From: Bacteroidales bacterium
GTDB taxonomy: Bacteria; Bacteroidota; Bacteroidia; Bacteroidales; Marinilabiliaceae
NCBI GenBank assembly: GCA_017960905.1
Contig: JAGCYH010000010.1
Coordinates: forward strand, 47,650-111,649
Reading direction: 5' to 3'
DNA length: 64,000 nucleotides
The notes under the pieces: model-generated
Seen by the model: only the letters and a program-made list of their open reading frames with translations
Database searches by the model: none
What the model was told of the DNA's origin: nothing
Made by a program: the position numbers and the translations under genes
Shown: piece by piece, positions 35,950 through 46,334 of the stretch
How the letters are laid out: every line of letters starts with the position of its first letter
Position numbering within the stretch: position 1 is the first letter of the stretch

Positions 35950-36243
35950 ATGAGTGTAATAGTAAAACCATTAGTAACTGAAAAAGCAAACGCTATCAGT
36001 GAAAAATTCGGAAACCGTTATAGTTTCGTCGTTGCCAAAGAAGCGGACAAAGGCGAGATTAAGAAAGCTGTCGAAGAACTGTACAACGTGAAAGTTGTAA
36101 AGGTTAACACAATGATAGCACCTGCGAAGCGTAAAAGCCGTTATACGAAAGCCGGAGTAATATCAGGCAGCGTTTCATCGTATAAGAAAGCCATTGTGAC
36201 ATTGGCCGAAGGCGAGAAAATAGATTTTTATAGCAATATCTGA
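35950..36243 (+). CDS. rplW: 50S ribosomal protein L23
   Basis: 97 residues, uL23, at the tunnel exit where trigger factor and SRP dock. [23 protein letters not shown] and [12 protein letters not shown] fit the family. 11 nt after rplD and 5 nt before rplB. Confidence 0.97.
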   Translation: MSVIVKPLVTEKANAISEKFGNRYSFVVAKEADKGEIKKAVEELYNVKVVKVNTMIAPAKRKSRYTKAGVISGSVSSYKKAIVTLAEGEKIDFYSNI

Positions 36244-36248
36244 TAAAA

Positions 36249-37073
36249 ATGGCAGTTAGAAAGTTAAAGCCCACAACACCGGGGCAAAGAAACAAAGTTA
36301 TTGGTACGTTTGATACGATTACATCAAGCAAACCAGAAAAGTCCTTGTTGAGACCGCTTAAGAAAACAGGCGGACGTGACAACACCGGTAAGATGACAAT
36401 GCGTTATATCGGCGGTGGACACAAAAGGAAATACAGAGTAATCGACTTCAAAAGAAACAAAGACGGTGTGTCAGCAGTGGTTGATTCGATTCAATACGAT
36501 CCGAACCGTAGCGCACGAATCGCTCTGTTGATCTATGAAGACGGCGAGAAACGTTACATTCTCGCTCCGAATGGTCTGCAAGTAGGCCAGACAATCCTGT
36601 CTGGCGCAGAAGTAGCACCCGAAGTAGGTAACGCTCTTCCGTTGAGCGCTATTCCGCTTGGTACTATCATCCATAATATCGAGCTCCGTCCGGGACAAGG
36701 CGGTATTATGGCACGCAGTGCAGGCTCTTTTGCTCAATTAGCTGGTCGCGACGGTAACTATGCAATCATCAAATTACCCTCTGGCGAAACACGCAAAGTA
36801 TTGGTTACATGCCGTGCAACAGTCGGCGTAGTAGGTAATTCGGATCACGCTCTCGAGAAGTCGGGTAAAGCCGGCCGCTCAAGATGGCTCGGCCGTCGTC
36901 CGCGTGTCCGCGGCGTTGTTATGAACCCTGTCGATCACCCTATGGGTGGTGGCGAAGGCCGCGCTTCGGGTGGTCACCCGAGATCGCGCAAAGGCTTGCT
37001 GGCTAAGGGTTACAAGACCCGCGCACCGAAGAAGAGCACTTCGAAATTCATTATCGAACGTCGTAAAAAGTAA
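36249..37073 (+). CDS. rplB: 50S ribosomal protein L2
   Basis: 274 residues, uL2, needed for peptidyl-transferase centre assembly. Seen are [22 protein letters not shown], and the conserved [22 protein letters not shown]. An 8-bp inverted repeat is at 36586-36605. Confidence 0.98.
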   Translation: MAVRKLKPTTPGQRNKVIGTFDTITSSKPEKSLLRPLKKTGGRDNTGKMTMRYIGGGHKRKYRVIDFKRNKDGVSAVVDSIQYDPNRSARIALLIYEDGEKRYILAPNGLQVGQTILSGAEVAPEVGNALPLSAIPLGTIIHNIELRPGQGGIMARSAGSFAQLAGRDGNYAIIKLPSGETRKVLVTCRATVGVVGNSDHALEKSGKAGRSRWLGRRPRVRGVVMNPVDHPMGGGEGRASGGHPRSRKGLLAKGYKTRAPKKSTSKFIIERRKK

Positions 37074-37095
37074 AACCGCGTAATTAATTGACATT

Positions 37096-37365
37096 ATGAG
37101 CAGATCATTAAAAAAAGGCCCATACATCAACGTTAAGTTAGAAAGGAAGGTTCTTGCCATGAACGAAAGTGGCAAGAAATCGGTGATTAAAACTTGGGCC
37201 AGAGCTTCCATGATATCTCCTGATTTCGTGGGACATACTTTAGCAGTGCACAATGGCAACAAGTTCATTCCAGTGTACATCACCGAGAATATGGTAGGGC
37301 ATAAGTTGGGCGAGTTCGCTCTAACACGTACATTCCGCGGTCACAGCGGCAATAAGAAGAAATAG
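37096..37365 (+). CDS. rpsS: 30S ribosomal protein S19
   Basis: 89 residues, uS19 of the 30S head. [19 protein letters not shown] and [19 protein letters not shown] are diagnostic. A 9-bp inverted repeat with a 10-nt loop lies at 37151-37178. Confidence 0.98.
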   Translation: MSRSLKKGPYINVKLERKVLAMNESGKKSVIKTWARASMISPDFVGHTLAVHNGNKFIPVYITENMVGHKLGEFALTRTFRGHSGNKKK

Positions 37366-37395
37366 CCCTCGTTAGTAACCTTAATTGATTAAGTC

Positions 37396-37809
37396 ATGGG
37401 TAAAAGAAAAAGATTAGCTGCAGAAGCAAGAAAAGAGGCGAACAAAACAACTTACTTTGCCTCTCTTCGCAATGTACCGACTTCCCCTCGTAAAATGCGC
37501 TTGGTTGCTGATATGATCCGAGGCAAAGAGGTTAACTTGGCACTCAACATGCTCAAATTCTCTACCAAAGAAGCCGCAGGTCGTATGGAGAAACTTCTCC
37601 TTTCGGCAATTGACAACTGGAAGCAGAAAAATGAAGGCGCAAGCGTTGACGATGCCAACCTTTATGTTAAAACAGTGTTCGTTGATTCGGCCCGAATCCT
37701 GAAACGCCTGAGACCGGCCCCGCAAGGTCGCGCTCACCGCATCAGAAAAAGATCGAACCACGTAACGCTCATTGTTGATAGCAAAATATCTGATAACCAA
37801 GAAAATTAA
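37396..37809 (+). CDS. rplV: 50S ribosomal protein L22
   Basis: 137 residues, uL22, lining the exit tunnel. [25 protein letters not shown] and the C-terminal [22 protein letters not shown] (beta-hairpin extension) are present. 5 nt before rpsC. Confidence 0.98.
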   Translation: MGKRKRLAAEARKEANKTTYFASLRNVPTSPRKMRLVADMIRGKEVNLALNMLKFSTKEAAGRMEKLLLSAIDNWKQKNEGASVDDANLYVKTVFVDSARILKRLRPAPQGRAHRIRKRSNHVTLIVDSKISDNQEN

Positions 37810-37814
37810 ACGCG

Positions 37815-38540
37815 ATGGGACAGAAAGTAAATCCGATAAGCAATAGACTTGGTATTACAAGAGGTTGGGATTCCAGCTGGTTTGGAGGCAAGAATTTCGG
37901 CGACAAAATCGTTGAAGACTCTAAAATACGTAAATACCTCAACGTTCGCTTGGCTAAAGCCAGCGTATCGCGTATCGTTATTGAGCGTACGCTCAAAATG
38001 GTAACAATCACAGTTTTCACAGCACGTCCGGGCCTCGTGATAGGCAAAGGCGGACAAGACGTTGACAAACTGAAGGAAGAGTTAAAGAAGATCACTGATA
38101 AGGAAGTACAGATCAATATCTTTGAAGTGAAACGCCCTGACCTCGACGCTGTAATCGTAGCGAACAACATCGCTCGCCAGCTCGAAGGACGTATCGCTTA
38201 CCGCCGTGCTATCAAGACCGCGATAGCTTCGACAATGCGCAGCAATGCCGAAGGCATCAAGATTCTTATTAGTGGCCGTCTGAACGGCGCCGAAATGGCT
38301 CGTTCGGAAATGTACAAGGAAGGCAGAACGCCGCTTCACACATTCCGCGCCGACATCGACTACTGTCAGGCCGAAGCCCTCACCAAAATGGGCATCATCG
38401 GCATCAAAGTGTGGATTTGCAAAGGCGAAGTGTACGGCAAACGCGACCTTTCGCTCAACATAGGCTCAAAAGAGACTCAGTCTTCAGCCGGCAACAACTC
38501 TGGCATGCGTGACAGAGGACCAAAGAGAAAGAAAAAGTAA
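37815..38540 (+). CDS. rpsC: 30S ribosomal protein S3
   Basis: 241 residues, uS3, at the mRNA entry site. [20 protein letters not shown], the KH-domain segment [15 protein letters not shown] and the C-terminal [18 protein letters not shown] match. It ends with a Lys/Arg-rich tail. Confidence 0.98.
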   Translation: MGQKVNPISNRLGITRGWDSSWFGGKNFGDKIVEDSKIRKYLNVRLAKASVSRIVIERTLKMVTITVFTARPGLVIGKGGQDVDKLKEELKKITDKEVQINIFEVKRPDLDAVIVANNIARQLEGRIAYRRAIKTAIASTMRSNAEGIKILISGRLNGAEMARSEMYKEGRTPLHTFRADIDYCQAEALTKMGIIGIKVWICKGEVYGKRDLSLNIGSKETQSSAGNNSGMRDRGPKRKKK

Positions 38541-38560
38541 TCATCTTTAACTATTGAACG

Positions 38561-38992
38561 ATGTTACAACCTAAAAAAGTAAAATTCAGAAGACCGCAGA
38601 AAGGCCGCTCAAAAGGTATAGCTCACAGAGGCTGTGAACTGGCCTTCGGTTCTTTCGGTATAAAGGCACTGCAAACCAAATGGATTACAGGCCGTCAGAT
38701 CGAAGCTGCCCGTGTAGCCGTTACACGCTACATGCAGCGTCAGGGTCAAATATGGATCCGTATCTTCCCCGACAAACCCATCACCAAGAAACCTGCCGAC
38801 GTCCGCATGGGTAAAGGTAAAGGTAACCCCGAGGGCTTTGTCGCTCCTGTTACTCCCGGCCGCATCATCATTGAATGCGAAGGTGTATCGTACGACGTGG
38901 CAAAAGAAGCGCTCCGTCTGGCAGCGCAGAAACTGCCCGTTACTACTAAGTTCGTTGTTCGTAGGGACTATGTCGAATCTTCAAACATGTAA
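38561..38992 (+). CDS. rplP: 50S ribosomal protein L16
   Basis: 143 residues, uL16, next to the A-site t[18 protein letters not shown], and [21 protein letters not shown] contain the conserved features, including the Arg region hydroxylated in other bacteria. 3 nt before rpmC. Confidence 0.98.
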   Translation: MLQPKKVKFRRPQKGRSKGIAHRGCELAFGSFGIKALQTKWITGRQIEAARVAVTRYMQRQGQIWIRIFPDKPITKKPADVRMGKGKGNPEGFVAPVTPGRIIIECEGVSYDVAKEALRLAAQKLPVTTKFVVRRDYVESSNM

Positions 38993-38995
38993 TCA

Positions 38996-39193
38996 ATGAA
39001 AGCATCAGAAATTAAAGGCATGACAGTGGCCGAAATCGAAGAAAAGCTCGTATCGGTACGCGCCGAACTGCAGAAGATGAAATTGACTCACGTGATTTCT
39101 CCCATCGAGAATCCGATGAAGATCAGACAAACCCGCAGAGATATTGCACGTTTAATGACTATCTTGAGTCAGAAGAAATTAACAGAAAAATAG
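38996..39193 (+). CDS. rpmC: 50S ribosomal protein L29
   Basis: 65 residues, uL29, a two-helix protein near the tunnel exit. [18 protein letters not shown] and the end [19 protein letters not shown] fit the family. Confidence 0.96.
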   Translation: MKASEIKGMTVAEIEEKLVSVRAELQKMKLTHVISPIENPMKIRQTRRDIARLMTILSQKKLTEK

Positions 39194-39201
39194 TTATTAA
39201 G

Positions 39202-39459
39202 ATGGAAGAAAGAAATCTTAGAAAGGAACGTATAGGCGTAGTTATCAGCGAAAAGATGGACAAGTCCATCGTAGTAGCCGTAGAAATACGTGAGAAACAC
39301 CCTATTTATGGCAAATTCGTCAAAAAGACGAAGAAATTCCACGTGCACGACGAGAAGAACGACGCGCATGAAGGCGACACCGTACGCATCATGGAGACAC
39401 GTCCTCTCAGTAAGACAAAATGTTGGAGATTAGTTAACATAGTTGAAAGAGCTAAATAA
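39202..39459 (+). CDS. rpsQ: 30S ribosomal protein S17
   Basis: 85 residues, uS17, an OB-fold 16S binder. [19 protein letters not shown] and the [25 protein letters not shown] region identify it. 2 nt before rplN. Confidence 0.98.
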   Translation: MEERNLRKERIGVVISEKMDKSIVVAVEIREKHPIYGKFVKKTKKFHVHDEKNDAHEGDTVRIMETRPLSKTKCWRLVNIVERAK

Positions 39460-39461
39460 TC

Positions 39462-39827
39462 ATGATTCAAACAGAAACCAGACTCACGGTAGCCGACAAC
39501 AGCGGCGCTAAAGAAGTGCTCTGCATACATGTGTTGGGCGGTTCTTTCAAACGCTATGCTACAATCGGCGACCGCATAGTAGTCACAGTAAAAAACGCTC
39601 TGCCTTCGAGCGATATGAAGAAAGGTACGGTTAGCAAGGCGGTAGTAGTACGTACCAAGAAAGAAGTAAGACGCGCCGATGGCTCTTACATCCGATTCGA
39701 TGACAACGCATGCGTGTTGATCAACAACCAAGGCGAAATGCGCGGAACGCGCATCTTCGGTCCGGTAGCACGCGAGCTGCGCGACGGATATATGAAAATA
39801 GTCTCTTTGGCGCCTGAGGTAATTTAA
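39462..39827 (+). CDS. rplN: 50S ribosomal protein L14
   Basis: 121 residues, uL14, at the subunit interface. [18 protein letters not shown] and [15 protein letters not shown] at the end are conserved. Confidence 0.98.
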   Translation: MIQTETRLTVADNSGAKEVLCIHVLGGSFKRYATIGDRIVVTVKNALPSSDMKKGTVSKAVVVRTKKEVRRADGSYIRFDDNACVLINNQGEMRGTRIFGPVARELRDGYMKIVSLAPEVI

Positions 39828-39844
39828 TTTTAAGACTTTTAGAA

Positions 39845-40165
39845 ATGGCAAAACTGCACATTAAAAAAGGCGATATTGTAATTATCAATGCCGGACAGGA
39901 CAAGGGCAAAGAAGGCAAAGTGCTTTCTGTTGACCCTGAAAAGCAGCGCGCAATAGTTGAAGGTATCAACATCATCAGCAAGCACGTGAAACCAAGTGCC
40001 GCTAACCCGAATGGTGGTATCATCAAGAAAGAAGCGCCGATTCATATATCGAACCTTAACGTCAAAGATCCGAAAGATGGTAAGGCAACTCGTATAGGCC
40101 GTCGTCTGAACGACGAAGGCAAATTAGTTAGATACTCTAAAAAATCTGGGGAGGAAATCAAATGA
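39845..40165 (+). CDS. rplX: 50S ribosomal protein L24
   Basis: 106 residues, uL24, an assembly initiator with a KOW motif ([23 protein letters not shown]). Its stop overlaps rplE by ATGA, so the two are translationally coupled. Confidence 0.98.
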   Translation: MAKLHIKKGDIVIINAGQDKGKEGKVLSVDPEKQRAIVEGINIISKHVKPSAANPNGGIIKKEAPIHISNLNVKDPKDGKATRIGRRLNDEGKLVRYSKKSGEEIK

Positions 40166-40716
40166 GCTATCAACCATCTTTGAAAACGCTCTACAAAGAG
40201 CAGATCGTTCCGTCGTTGATGAAGGAATTCGGTTTCAGCAGCATCATGCAATGCCCGAAACTCAAGAAAATTGTTGTGAACCAGGGCTTGGGCGACGCTA
40301 CACAAGACAAGAAAATCATCGAAATCTCGCTCAAAGAGATCTCGACGATTACAGGCCAGAAGGCCGTAGCAACCTTGTCGAAGAAGGATATTTCGAACTT
40401 CAAAGTGCGCAAAAAGATGCCTATCGGCGTCAAAGTAACACTGCGTCGCGAGAAGATGTACGAATTCCTTGAGAGACTCATCAAAGTCGCACTTCCGCGT
40501 ATCCGCGATTTCAACGGAATCGGTGGAAAGTTCGATGGCAGAGGCAATTACACACTTGGAATTACCGAACAGATAATTTTTCCTGAAATAAATATGGATT
40601 CTGTTAGTAAAATTCAAGGTATGAATATTACCTTTGTGACCTCAGGAAAAACAGACGAGGAGGCCCTCGCACTGTTGAAAAATTTCGGAGTACCGTTTAA
40701 ACAAAACAAAAAATAA
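40162..40716 (+). CDS. rplE: 50S ribosomal protein L5
   Basis: 184 residues, uL5, binding 5S r[20 protein letters not shown] near the start and [24 protein letters not shown] are characteristic. A GGGGAGGA run 6 nt before the ATG resembles a Shine-Dalgarno, but it also encodes SGEE of L24 and may be coincidental. Confidence 0.98.
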   Translation: MSYQPSLKTLYKEQIVPSLMKEFGFSSIMQCPKLKKIVVNQGLGDATQDKKIIEISLKEISTITGQKAVATLSKKDISNFKVRKKMPIGVKVTLRREKMYEFLERLIKVALPRIRDFNGIGGKFDGRGNYTLGITEQIIFPEINMDSVSKIQGMNITFVTSGKTDEEALALLKNFGVPFKQNKK

Positions 40717-40730
40717 ACTTTTAGAAGTAT

Positions 40731-41000
40731 ATGGCAAAAGAATCAATGAAAGCCCGCGAGGTAAAAAGGGCTAAATTAGTTGCCAAATATGCGAAGAAAA
40801 GAGCACAGTTGAAAGCTGAGGGCGATTATGTTGCCCTTCAGCTTTTACCTAAGAACTCGTGCCCTGTCCGCATGCACAACCGCTGCAAGCTCTCGGGTCG
40901 TCCGAAAGGCTACATGCGTCAGTTTGGCATCTCACGTATCGCATTCCGTGAATTGGCATCTGCAGGTCTCATCCCAGGTGTTAAAAAGGCAAGTTGGTAA
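40731..41000 (+). CDS. rpsN: 30S ribosomal protein S14 (zinc-free form)
   Basis: 89 residues, uS14. [21 protein letters not shown], and [26 protein letters not shown] match the long form; the paired CxxC zinc motifs of the short form are absent. Confidence 0.97.
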   Translation: MAKESMKAREVKRAKLVAKYAKKRAQLKAEGDYVALQLLPKNSCPVRMHNRCKLSGRPKGYMRQFGISRIAFRELASAGLIPGVKKASW

Positions 41001-41061
41001 AATAATTTTTTAAGTATTAAATATTGTCACGCGTAGCGTGATTAATTTAAACTTTATTTAT

Positions 41062-41460
41062 ATGATTACAGATCCAATATCAGATTTTCTGACAAGAATC
41101 AGAAATGCCATTATGGCAAAACACAGGGTTGTTGAAATCCCTGCGTCGAACTTGAAGAAAGGTATAACCAAAATTTTATTCGAGAAAGGTTATATCCTTA
41201 ACTACAAGTTTATTGATGATAACAAGCAAGGCGTCATCAAAATCGCTTTGAAGTATGACCCGACAACAAAGTTGTCGGCAATCAAAGCGCTTAAGAGAGT
41301 GAGTACCCCGGGTCTCCGCAGCTACGCTGGTTATCGCGAAATGCCACGCGTCTTGAACGGTTTGGGCATCGCTGTCGTATCGACCTCAAAAGGCATCATG
41401 ACCGACAAAGAAGCCCGCAACGAGAAAATCGGCGGCGAAGTATTATGTTACATTTACTAA
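41062..41460 (+). CDS. rpsH: 30S ribosomal protein S8
   Basis: 132 residues from [16 protein letters not shown], the conserved S8 start. An in-frame ATG 24 nt upstream at 41038 gives a non-conserved extension and was rejected. uS8 binds the 16S central domain and in E. coli represses the spc operon. An 8-bp inverted repeat is at 41260-41278. Confidence 0.97.
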   Translation: MITDPISDFLTRIRNAIMAKHRVVEIPASNLKKGITKILFEKGYILNYKFIDDNKQGVIKIALKYDPTTKLSAIKALKRVSTPGLRSYAGYREMPRVLNGLGIAVVSTSKGIMTDKEARNEKIGGEVLCYIY

Positions 41461-41462
41461 AA

Positions 41463-41470
41463 AAGGAGGA
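41463..41470 (+). promoter_or_regulatory. Shine-Dalgarno-like site of rplF
   Basis: AAGGAGGA lies in the noncoding gap between rpsH and rplF, 7 nt before the rplF ATG (41478). It is a near-perfect anti-SD complement in a phylum where such sites are rare. Confidence 0.75.
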
Positions 41471-41477
41471 ATGAGTT

Positions 41478-42029
41478 ATGTCAAGAATTGGTAAAATGCC
41501 GATAGCTATCCCTTCAGGAGTAAGTGTTTCGGTAGCTGACAACGTTATCACAGTAAAAGGCCCCAAGGGCGAATTGAAACAAAACGTCAACCCCAGCATC
41601 AAAGTTTCGGTCGACAACGGTCACGTCGTTGTAGAACGTCCGAACGACGACAAAGAGATGCGCTCTATGCACGGTCTGTACAGAGCACTGCTCAACAACA
41701 TGGTGCATGGTGTGTCGGAAGGATACAAGGTACAATTGGAATTGGTAGGCGTAGGTTTCCGCGCAACATCGCAGAACCAAGTGCTCGAAATGGCATTAGG
41801 CTTCTCTCACCCGGTAGTAATGCAGCTTCCGAAAGAGATAAAGGTAGAAGCTGTAACCGACCGTAAGAGCAACCCGCTCATCACACTCGAATCGGCAGAC
41901 AAGCAATTGTTGGGCCAAGTATGCGCTAAGATCCGCTCACTGAGAGCACCTGAACCTTACAAAGGCAAAGGTATCCGCTTCGTGGGTGAAACAATTCGTC
42001 GTAAGGCTGGTAAGTCTGCTAAAGTTTAA
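41478..42029 (+). CDS. rplF: 50S ribosomal protein L6
   Basis: 183 residues, uL6, near the factor-binding site. [15 protein letters not shown], and the C-terminal [25 protein letters not shown] are conserved. The ATG at 41471 reads a 7-codon frame and was not used. The start has a strong SD-like site, unlike its neighbours. Confidence 0.98.
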   Translation: MSRIGKMPIAIPSGVSVSVADNVITVKGPKGELKQNVNPSIKVSVDNGHVVVERPNDDKEMRSMHGLYRALLNNMVHGVSEGYKVQLELVGVGFRATSQNQVLEMALGFSHPVVMQLPKEIKVEAVTDRKSNPLITLESADKQLLGQVCAKIRSLRAPEPYKGKGIRFVGETIRRKAGKSAKV

Positions 42030-42049
42030 TTCTGTTAATTATTAAAGTT

Positions 42050-42400
42050 ATGGCTTTTTCTAAAATAGAAAGAAGAAACAAGATTAAAAGTCGTATCAGA
42101 TCGAAAGTGTCGGGTACGGCAGACTGCCCACGCATGACTGTTTTCAGAAGCAACAAACAGATATATGTGCAGTTGGTTAACGACCAGGAAGGCAAGACTT
42201 TGGCAGCCAAATCGTCGAGAGAACTCACCGACGCAAAAGGCACAAAAAGCGAAATAGCAGCCGAAGTCGGAAAATCAATCGCAGCCGCAGCTAAAGCTGC
42301 CGGCATCGAGAAAGTTGTTTTCGACCGGAATGGTTATTTGTATCACGGACGTGTTAAACAATTGGCTGACGCTGCTCGCGAAGCCGGCTTAAAATTCTAA
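42050..42400 (+). CDS. rplR: 50S ribosomal protein L18
   Basis: 116 residues, uL18, a 5S rRNA binder. [22 protein letters not shown] and the end [28 protein letters not shown] match. Confidence 0.98.
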   Translation: MAFSKIERRNKIKSRIRSKVSGTADCPRMTVFRSNKQIYVQLVNDQEGKTLAAKSSRELTDAKGTKSEIAAEVGKSIAAAAKAAGIEKVVFDRNGYLYHGRVKQLADAAREAGLKF

Positions 42401-42407
42401 TACTAAG

Positions 42408-42926
42408 ATGGTTGCAAATATAAACAGAGTAAGATCAACAAACGACTTAGAGTTACAAGATCGTCTTGTTGCAATAAACCGAGTAACAAAAGTTACAAAA
42501 GGTGGCCGCGCGTTCAGCTTCTCCGCCATTGTAGTGGTAGGCGACGGTAAGGGCGTTGTAGGCTGGGGCCTTGGAAAAGCGAGCGAAGTAACAGCCGCTA
42601 TTTCGAAAGGTGTAGAGTCTGCAAAGAAGAACCTCGTCAAAATTCCTTTAGTACACGGCACACTGCCTCACGAGCAGACAGCATCGTACGGCGGCGCTAA
42701 AGTGTTCATGAAACCGGCATCGCACGGTACCGGCCTTACAGCCGGCGGCGCTATGCGCGCCGTGCTCGAAAGCGTAGGCGTTACCGACGTGCTTGCAAAG
42801 TCGAAAGGCTCGTCGAACCCTCACAACCTTGTGAAGGCCACAATGGCAGCTCTTTGCGAGCTCCGCGACGCATACATCGTTTCGCAGCAACGTGGTATAA
42901 CAGTTGATAAAGTGTTTAACGGATAA
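42408..42926 (+). CDS. rpsE: 30S ribosomal protein S5
   Basis: 172 residues, uS5, involved in decoding fidelity. [29 protein letters not shown] and the [20 protein letters not shown] segment are typical. Confidence 0.98.
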   Translation: MVANINRVRSTNDLELQDRLVAINRVTKVTKGGRAFSFSAIVVVGDGKGVVGWGLGKASEVTAAISKGVESAKKNLVKIPLVHGTLPHEQTASYGGAKVFMKPASHGTGLTAGGAMRAVLESVGVTDVLAKSKGSSNPHNLVKATMAALCELRDAYIVSQQRGITVDKVFNG

Positions 42927-42937
42927 AAAATCCTATT

Positions 42938-43114
42938 ATGGCAAAGATTAAAATAACGCAAATAAAGAGCTCCATTGGCGCTCCCGCACAGCAGAAGAAA
43001 GTGCTTGCTGCATTAGGAATCAAGAGAATGCACCATACCGTAGAGAAAGAAGACAACGCTTCGATACTGGGCATGGTAGAGAAGGTTAAGCACTTAGTAT
43101 CAGTAGAAAAGTAA
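42938..43114 (+). CDS. rpmD: 50S ribosomal protein L30
   Basis: 58 residues: MAKIKITQIKSSIGAPAQQK to VKHLVSVEK. uL30 has a small alpha-beta fold and this is its usual place between rpsE and rplO. It starts 11 nt after the rpsE stop. Confidence 0.96.
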   Translation: MAKIKITQIKSSIGAPAQQKKVLAALGIKRMHHTVEKEDNASILGMVEKVKHLVSVEK

Positions 43115-43132
43115 CAAAAGAAATTGGTAAAT

Positions 43133-43579
43133 ATGGACTTAAGTAATTTGAAACCAGCTAAAGGTTCTACGCACCACGACAAACGCATTGCACGTGGAGC
43201 CGGTTCCGGACATGGCGGTACGTCGACACGCGGCCATAAGGGAGCCAAATCGAGATCAGGCTATTCTCAGAAGTTCGGATTCGAAGGTGGTCAGATGCCT
43301 TTGCAACGCCGTCTGCCGAAGTTCGGATTCAAGAACATCTCACACGTGGAATACAAAGCAATTAATCTCGATGCGCTTCAGGCGCTGGCAGACAAACTGA
43401 GCGTAAGCTCAGTTGACCCTCAAATATTGATTGAGAGCGGTCTTGCCGGAAAAAATGATAAGATTAAAATTTTAGGAAACGGTACACTGACCGCTAAACT
43501 CGAAGTAAAGGCAAACGCATTCTCGAAGAAGGCGATTGAAGCAATCGAGGCGGCTCAGGGCACTGCAGTTAAATTGTAA
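43133..43579 (+). CDS. rplO: 50S ribosomal protein L15
   Basis: 148 residues from MDLSNLKPAKGSTHHDKRIARG, the conserved L15 start; an in-frame ATG 9 nt earlier was not preferred. uL15 is a late assembly protein, with GSGHGGTSTRGHKGAKSRSG in the extended N-terminal part. An 8-bp inverted repeat lies at 43395-43414. 5 nt before secY. Confidence 0.97.
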   Translation: MDLSNLKPAKGSTHHDKRIARGAGSGHGGTSTRGHKGAKSRSGYSQKFGFEGGQMPLQRRLPKFGFKNISHVEYKAINLDALQALADKLSVSSVDPQILIESGLAGKNDKIKILGNGTLTAKLEVKANAFSKKAIEAIEAAQGTAVKL

Positions 43580-43584
43580 GCCAC

Positions 43585-44937
43585 ATGAGAAGACTAATCG
43601 AAACCATTCGCAACATCTGGAAAATCGAAGAGCTGCGTACCAGAATCCTGATAACATTGGGATTCCTCTTGGTATACCGCTTGGGCTCATTCGTGGTTTT
43701 GCCAGGTGTTAATCCAGAATCTCTATCAGGTCTCGAATCGCAGACACGCGATGGTGTCTTAGGTCTTCTGGATATGTTCTCTGGTGGTGCTTTTTCAAAC
43801 GCATCAGTTGTCGGATTGGGTATCATGCCGTACATCTCGGCGTCGATCGTAGTGCAGCTGTTGGGCATGGTAGTGCCCTATTTCCAGCGACTTCAGAAAG
43901 ACGGTGAGAGCGGACGCCGCAAGATCAATCAGATAACACGTGTACTCACCGTAGGTATATTGCTGATTCAAGCACCTAGCTATTTGGCGAACCTATACTA
44001 CAAAGCACCTGAAGCAATACAGGTAGAAGACGGCACGATGTTCACAATCACTAGCACTATCCTGCTTACTGCAGGCTCGATGTTTGTGATGTGGCTCGGC
44101 GAACGTATTACCGACAAGGGTATCGGCAACGGTATCTCGCTGATAATCATGATCGGTATCATTGCCCGTCTGCCTCACTCGCTTGTTGCCGAATTGGCCG
44201 ACAAACTGTCGGTATCGAACAATTCGGGCGGTCTGGTGATGTTGCTTCTGGAGTTTGTGATACTATTCTTCGTGTTCGTTGGATCGATATTGTTGGTTCA
44301 GGGCACTCGCAGAATACCTGTTCAGTATGCTAAAAGAATCGAAGGTAACAAACAGTACGGCGGCGTTCGCCAGTATATACCTCTGAAGGTAAATGCTGCA
44401 AACGTGATGCCTATCATCTTTGCTCAGGCAATAATGTTTATACCTATCACATTCATCGGCATGATGAGTCAGGATTCAGAATCTGCGTCGGGCTTTGTAT
44501 CGGCATTCTCCGATTTCACCGGATTTTGGTACAACTTCACTTTCGCGTTGCTGATTATAATCTTCACGTATTTCTATACAGCGTTGATTATCAATCCGCA
44601 GCAGATGGCTGACGATTTGAAGCGCAACGGCGGCTACATACCGGGCGTAAAACCTGGTAAAGCCACACGCAACTATATCGACTCGGTAATGTCGAAAATC
44701 ACATTGCCCGGTTCGATAATGCTGGCTATAGTAGCCATACTTCCAGCATTCGCCACAATGGCAGGTGTCGATCCGTCGTTCGCACAGTTCTATGGCGGAA
44801 CATCGCTTCTGATTCTGGTCGGTGTTGTTTTGGATACACTTCAGCAGATAGAAAGTCATTTGCTTATGAGACATTACGACGGTCTGATGAAATCGGGCCG
44901 CATAATGGGACGAACAGTAGGTGCGGCATTACATTAA
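43585..44937 (+). CDS. secY: Preprotein translocase subunit SecY
   Basis: 450 residues with ten transmembrane helices, the channel of the SecYEG translocon. Seen are the plug/TM2 region GGAFSNASVVGLGIMPYISASI, RRIPVQYAKRI in the cytoplasmic loop, and the C-terminal DTLQQIESHLLMRHYDGLMKSGRI. It closes the spc cluster; a 17-bp hairpin follows and map does not. Confidence 0.98.
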   Translation: MRRLIETIRNIWKIEELRTRILITLGFLLVYRLGSFVVLPGVNPESLSGLESQTRDGVLGLLDMFSGGAFSNASVVGLGIMPYISASIVVQLLGMVVPYFQRLQKDGESGRRKINQITRVLTVGILLIQAPSYLANLYYKAPEAIQVEDGTMFTITSTILLTAGSMFVMWLGERITDKGIGNGISLIIMIGIIARLPHSLVAELADKLSVSNNSGGLVMLLLEFVILFFVFVGSILLVQGTRRIPVQYAKRIEGNKQYGGVRQYIPLKVNAANVMPIIFAQAIMFIPITFIGMMSQDSESASGFVSAFSDFTGFWYNFTFALLIIIFTYFYTALIINPQQMADDLKRNGGYIPGVKPGKATRNYIDSVMSKITLPGSIMLAIVAILPAFATMAGVDPSFAQFYGGTSLLILVGVVLDTLQQIESHLLMRHYDGLMKSGRIMGRTVGAALH

Positions 44938-44946
44938 ACACAACAA

Positions 44947-44984
44947 AAAATCATGAATACATCGGAAGATGTATTCATGATTTT
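44947..44984 (+). terminator. Hairpin terminator after secY
   Basis: Perfect 17-bp stem (44947-44963 with 44968-44984) around GGAA, core TCATGAATACATC, with AAAA on the left and only TTTT, then ATAAAT, on the right. It is strong as a hairpin; termination may be partial because the T-run is short. Confidence 0.78.
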
Positions 44985-45014
44985 ATAAATATTTACGCGA
45001 TAAGAGAATATTTT

Positions 45015-45044
45015 TTGTTGTTTAAGAAAAAAGTAATAAATTTG
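45015..45044 (+). promoter_or_regulatory. Promoter of the infA-rplQ (alpha) cluster
   Basis: TTG at 45015-45017 and TAAATTTG at 45037-45044, spaced 19 bp, 23 nt before infA. Confidence 0.75.
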
Positions 45045-45067
45045 CACCTCGAAAAAAAGAGAAGTAT

Positions 45068-45286
45068 ATGCCGAAACAATCGTCTATAGAACAAGATGGT
45101 ACGATAAGAGAAGCCCTGTCGAACGCGATGTTCAGGGTTGAGCTTGAGAACGGTCATGTGGTGACAGCCCACATATCGGGCAAGATGCGTATGAATTACA
45201 TCAAGATACTGCCCGGTGACAAAGTGAAGGTGGAGATATCGCCGTATGACCTTACCAAAGGAAGAATTTCTTATAGATATAAATAA
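45068..45286 (+). CDS. infA: Translation initiation factor IF-1
   Basis: 72 residues, an OB-fold protein that binds the 30S A site. [29 protein letters not shown] and [22 protein letters not shown] are diagnostic. It heads a new unit with its own promoter; 10 nt before rpmJ. Confidence 0.97.
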   Translation: MPKQSSIEQDGTIREALSNAMFRVELENGHVVTAHISGKMRMNYIKILPGDKVKVEISPYDLTKGRISYRYK

Positions 45287-45296
45287 TTCATTCAAG

Positions 45297-45413
45297 ATGA
45301 AAGTAAGAGCATCTATTAAAAAAAGAAGCGCCGACTGCAAAATAGTTAGCAGAAAGGGCCGCTTGTATGTGATTTGTAAAAAGAATCCGAAATTAAAACA
45401 ACGTCAAGGTTAA
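45297..45413 (+). CDS. rpmJ: 50S ribosomal protein L36
   Basis: 38 residues: [20 protein letters not shown] to NPKLKQRQG. Two Cys (14 and 27) remain; the usual second Cys of the first pair and the His ligand are missing, so tight zinc binding is doubtful. Standard position between infA and rpsM. Confidence 0.96.
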   Translation: MKVRASIKKRSADCKIVSRKGRLYVICKKNPKLKQRQG

Positions 45414-45424
45414 AATTTTAAATT

Positions 45425-45802
45425 ATGGCAAGAATTGCTGGTGTAGATGTGCCATCGAATAAGATTGGCGAAATCTCATTGACTTACATTTACGGTATTG
45501 GCCGGAACATAGCAGTAGACATTTTAGAGAAGGCCGGGATCGATCGTAATGTAAAAGTGAAGGATTGGACTGATGAACAAATACAGTCTGTCCGTGAAAT
45601 CATAAGCTCGACTTATAAAGTTGAGGGCGAACTTCGTTCTGAGATTCAGTTGAATATCAAGCGATTGATGGATATCGGCTGCTATCGTGGTATCCGTCAC
45701 AGACTTGGGCTACCGGTTCGTGGTCAGTCGACCAAGAACAACGCACGTACGCGTAAGGGTAAGAAGAAAACAGTTGCTAATAAGAAAAAAGCTACTAAAT
45801 AA
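45425..45802 (+). CDS. rpsM: 30S ribosomal protein S13
   Basis: 125 residues, uS13, contacting the P-site tRNA and the 50S subunit. [26 protein letters not shown] and [25 protein letters not shown] are conserved. Confidence 0.98.
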   Translation: MARIAGVDVPSNKIGEISLTYIYGIGRNIAVDILEKAGIDRNVKVKDWTDEQIQSVREIISSTYKVEGELRSEIQLNIKRLMDIGCYRGIRHRLGLPVRGQSTKNNARTRKGKKKTVANKKKATK

Positions 45803-45809
45803 TTGAATC

Positions 45810-46199
45810 ATGGCTAAGAAAGCAGGAACACTGAAGAAAAGAGTAGTAAAAGTTGAGGCTCAAGGTCAGGCTCACATACACTCATCTTTTAATAATATTA
45901 TTATTACCTTGACTAATGTCAATGGTCAGACCATCTCATGGTCGAGCGCAGGTAAGATGAATTTCAAAGGCTCGAAGAAGAACACTCCATATGCAGCGCA
46001 GACGGCAGCAGCCGACTGCTCTAAAGTAGCGTATGATCTTGGCCTTAGAAAAGTAAAGGCTTACGTTTCCGGTCCCGGAAACGGTCGCGAATCGGCAATC
46101 AGAGCGATACACGCCGCAGGCATCGAAGTTACCGAGATTATCGATGTAACTCCGCTTCCACACAACGGCTGCCGCCCGCCTAAACGCAGAAGAGTTTAA
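45810..46199 (+). CDS. rpsK: 30S ribosomal protein S11
   Basis: 129 residues, uS11, on the 30S platform near the mRNA exit. [28 protein letters not shown] and the end [17 protein letters not shown] match. A 135-nt AT-rich gap with no recognisable structure follows before rpsD. Confidence 0.98.
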   Translation: MAKKAGTLKKRVVKVEAQGQAHIHSSFNNIIITLTNVNGQTISWSSAGKMNFKGSKKNTPYAAQTAAADCSKVAYDLGLRKVKAYVSGPGNGRESAIRAIHAAGIEVTEIIDVTPLPHNGCRPPKRRRV

Positions 46200-46334
46200 T
46201 TAACTAGTTGTTAACCATATTTTTTGATTTGAATTTTGAATAATGATTGGTTATATGATTTTTACAAATTTATAATCTAACGGCTGCCATATTCATCATT
46301 TAAAATCAGAATTTAAAAGTCAAAAAACAGAAGA

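Noticed and set aside
40148..40155. Shine-Dalgarno-like GGGGAGGA before rplE
   Set aside because: It codes for the end of L24, so the match may be forced by the protein sequence.
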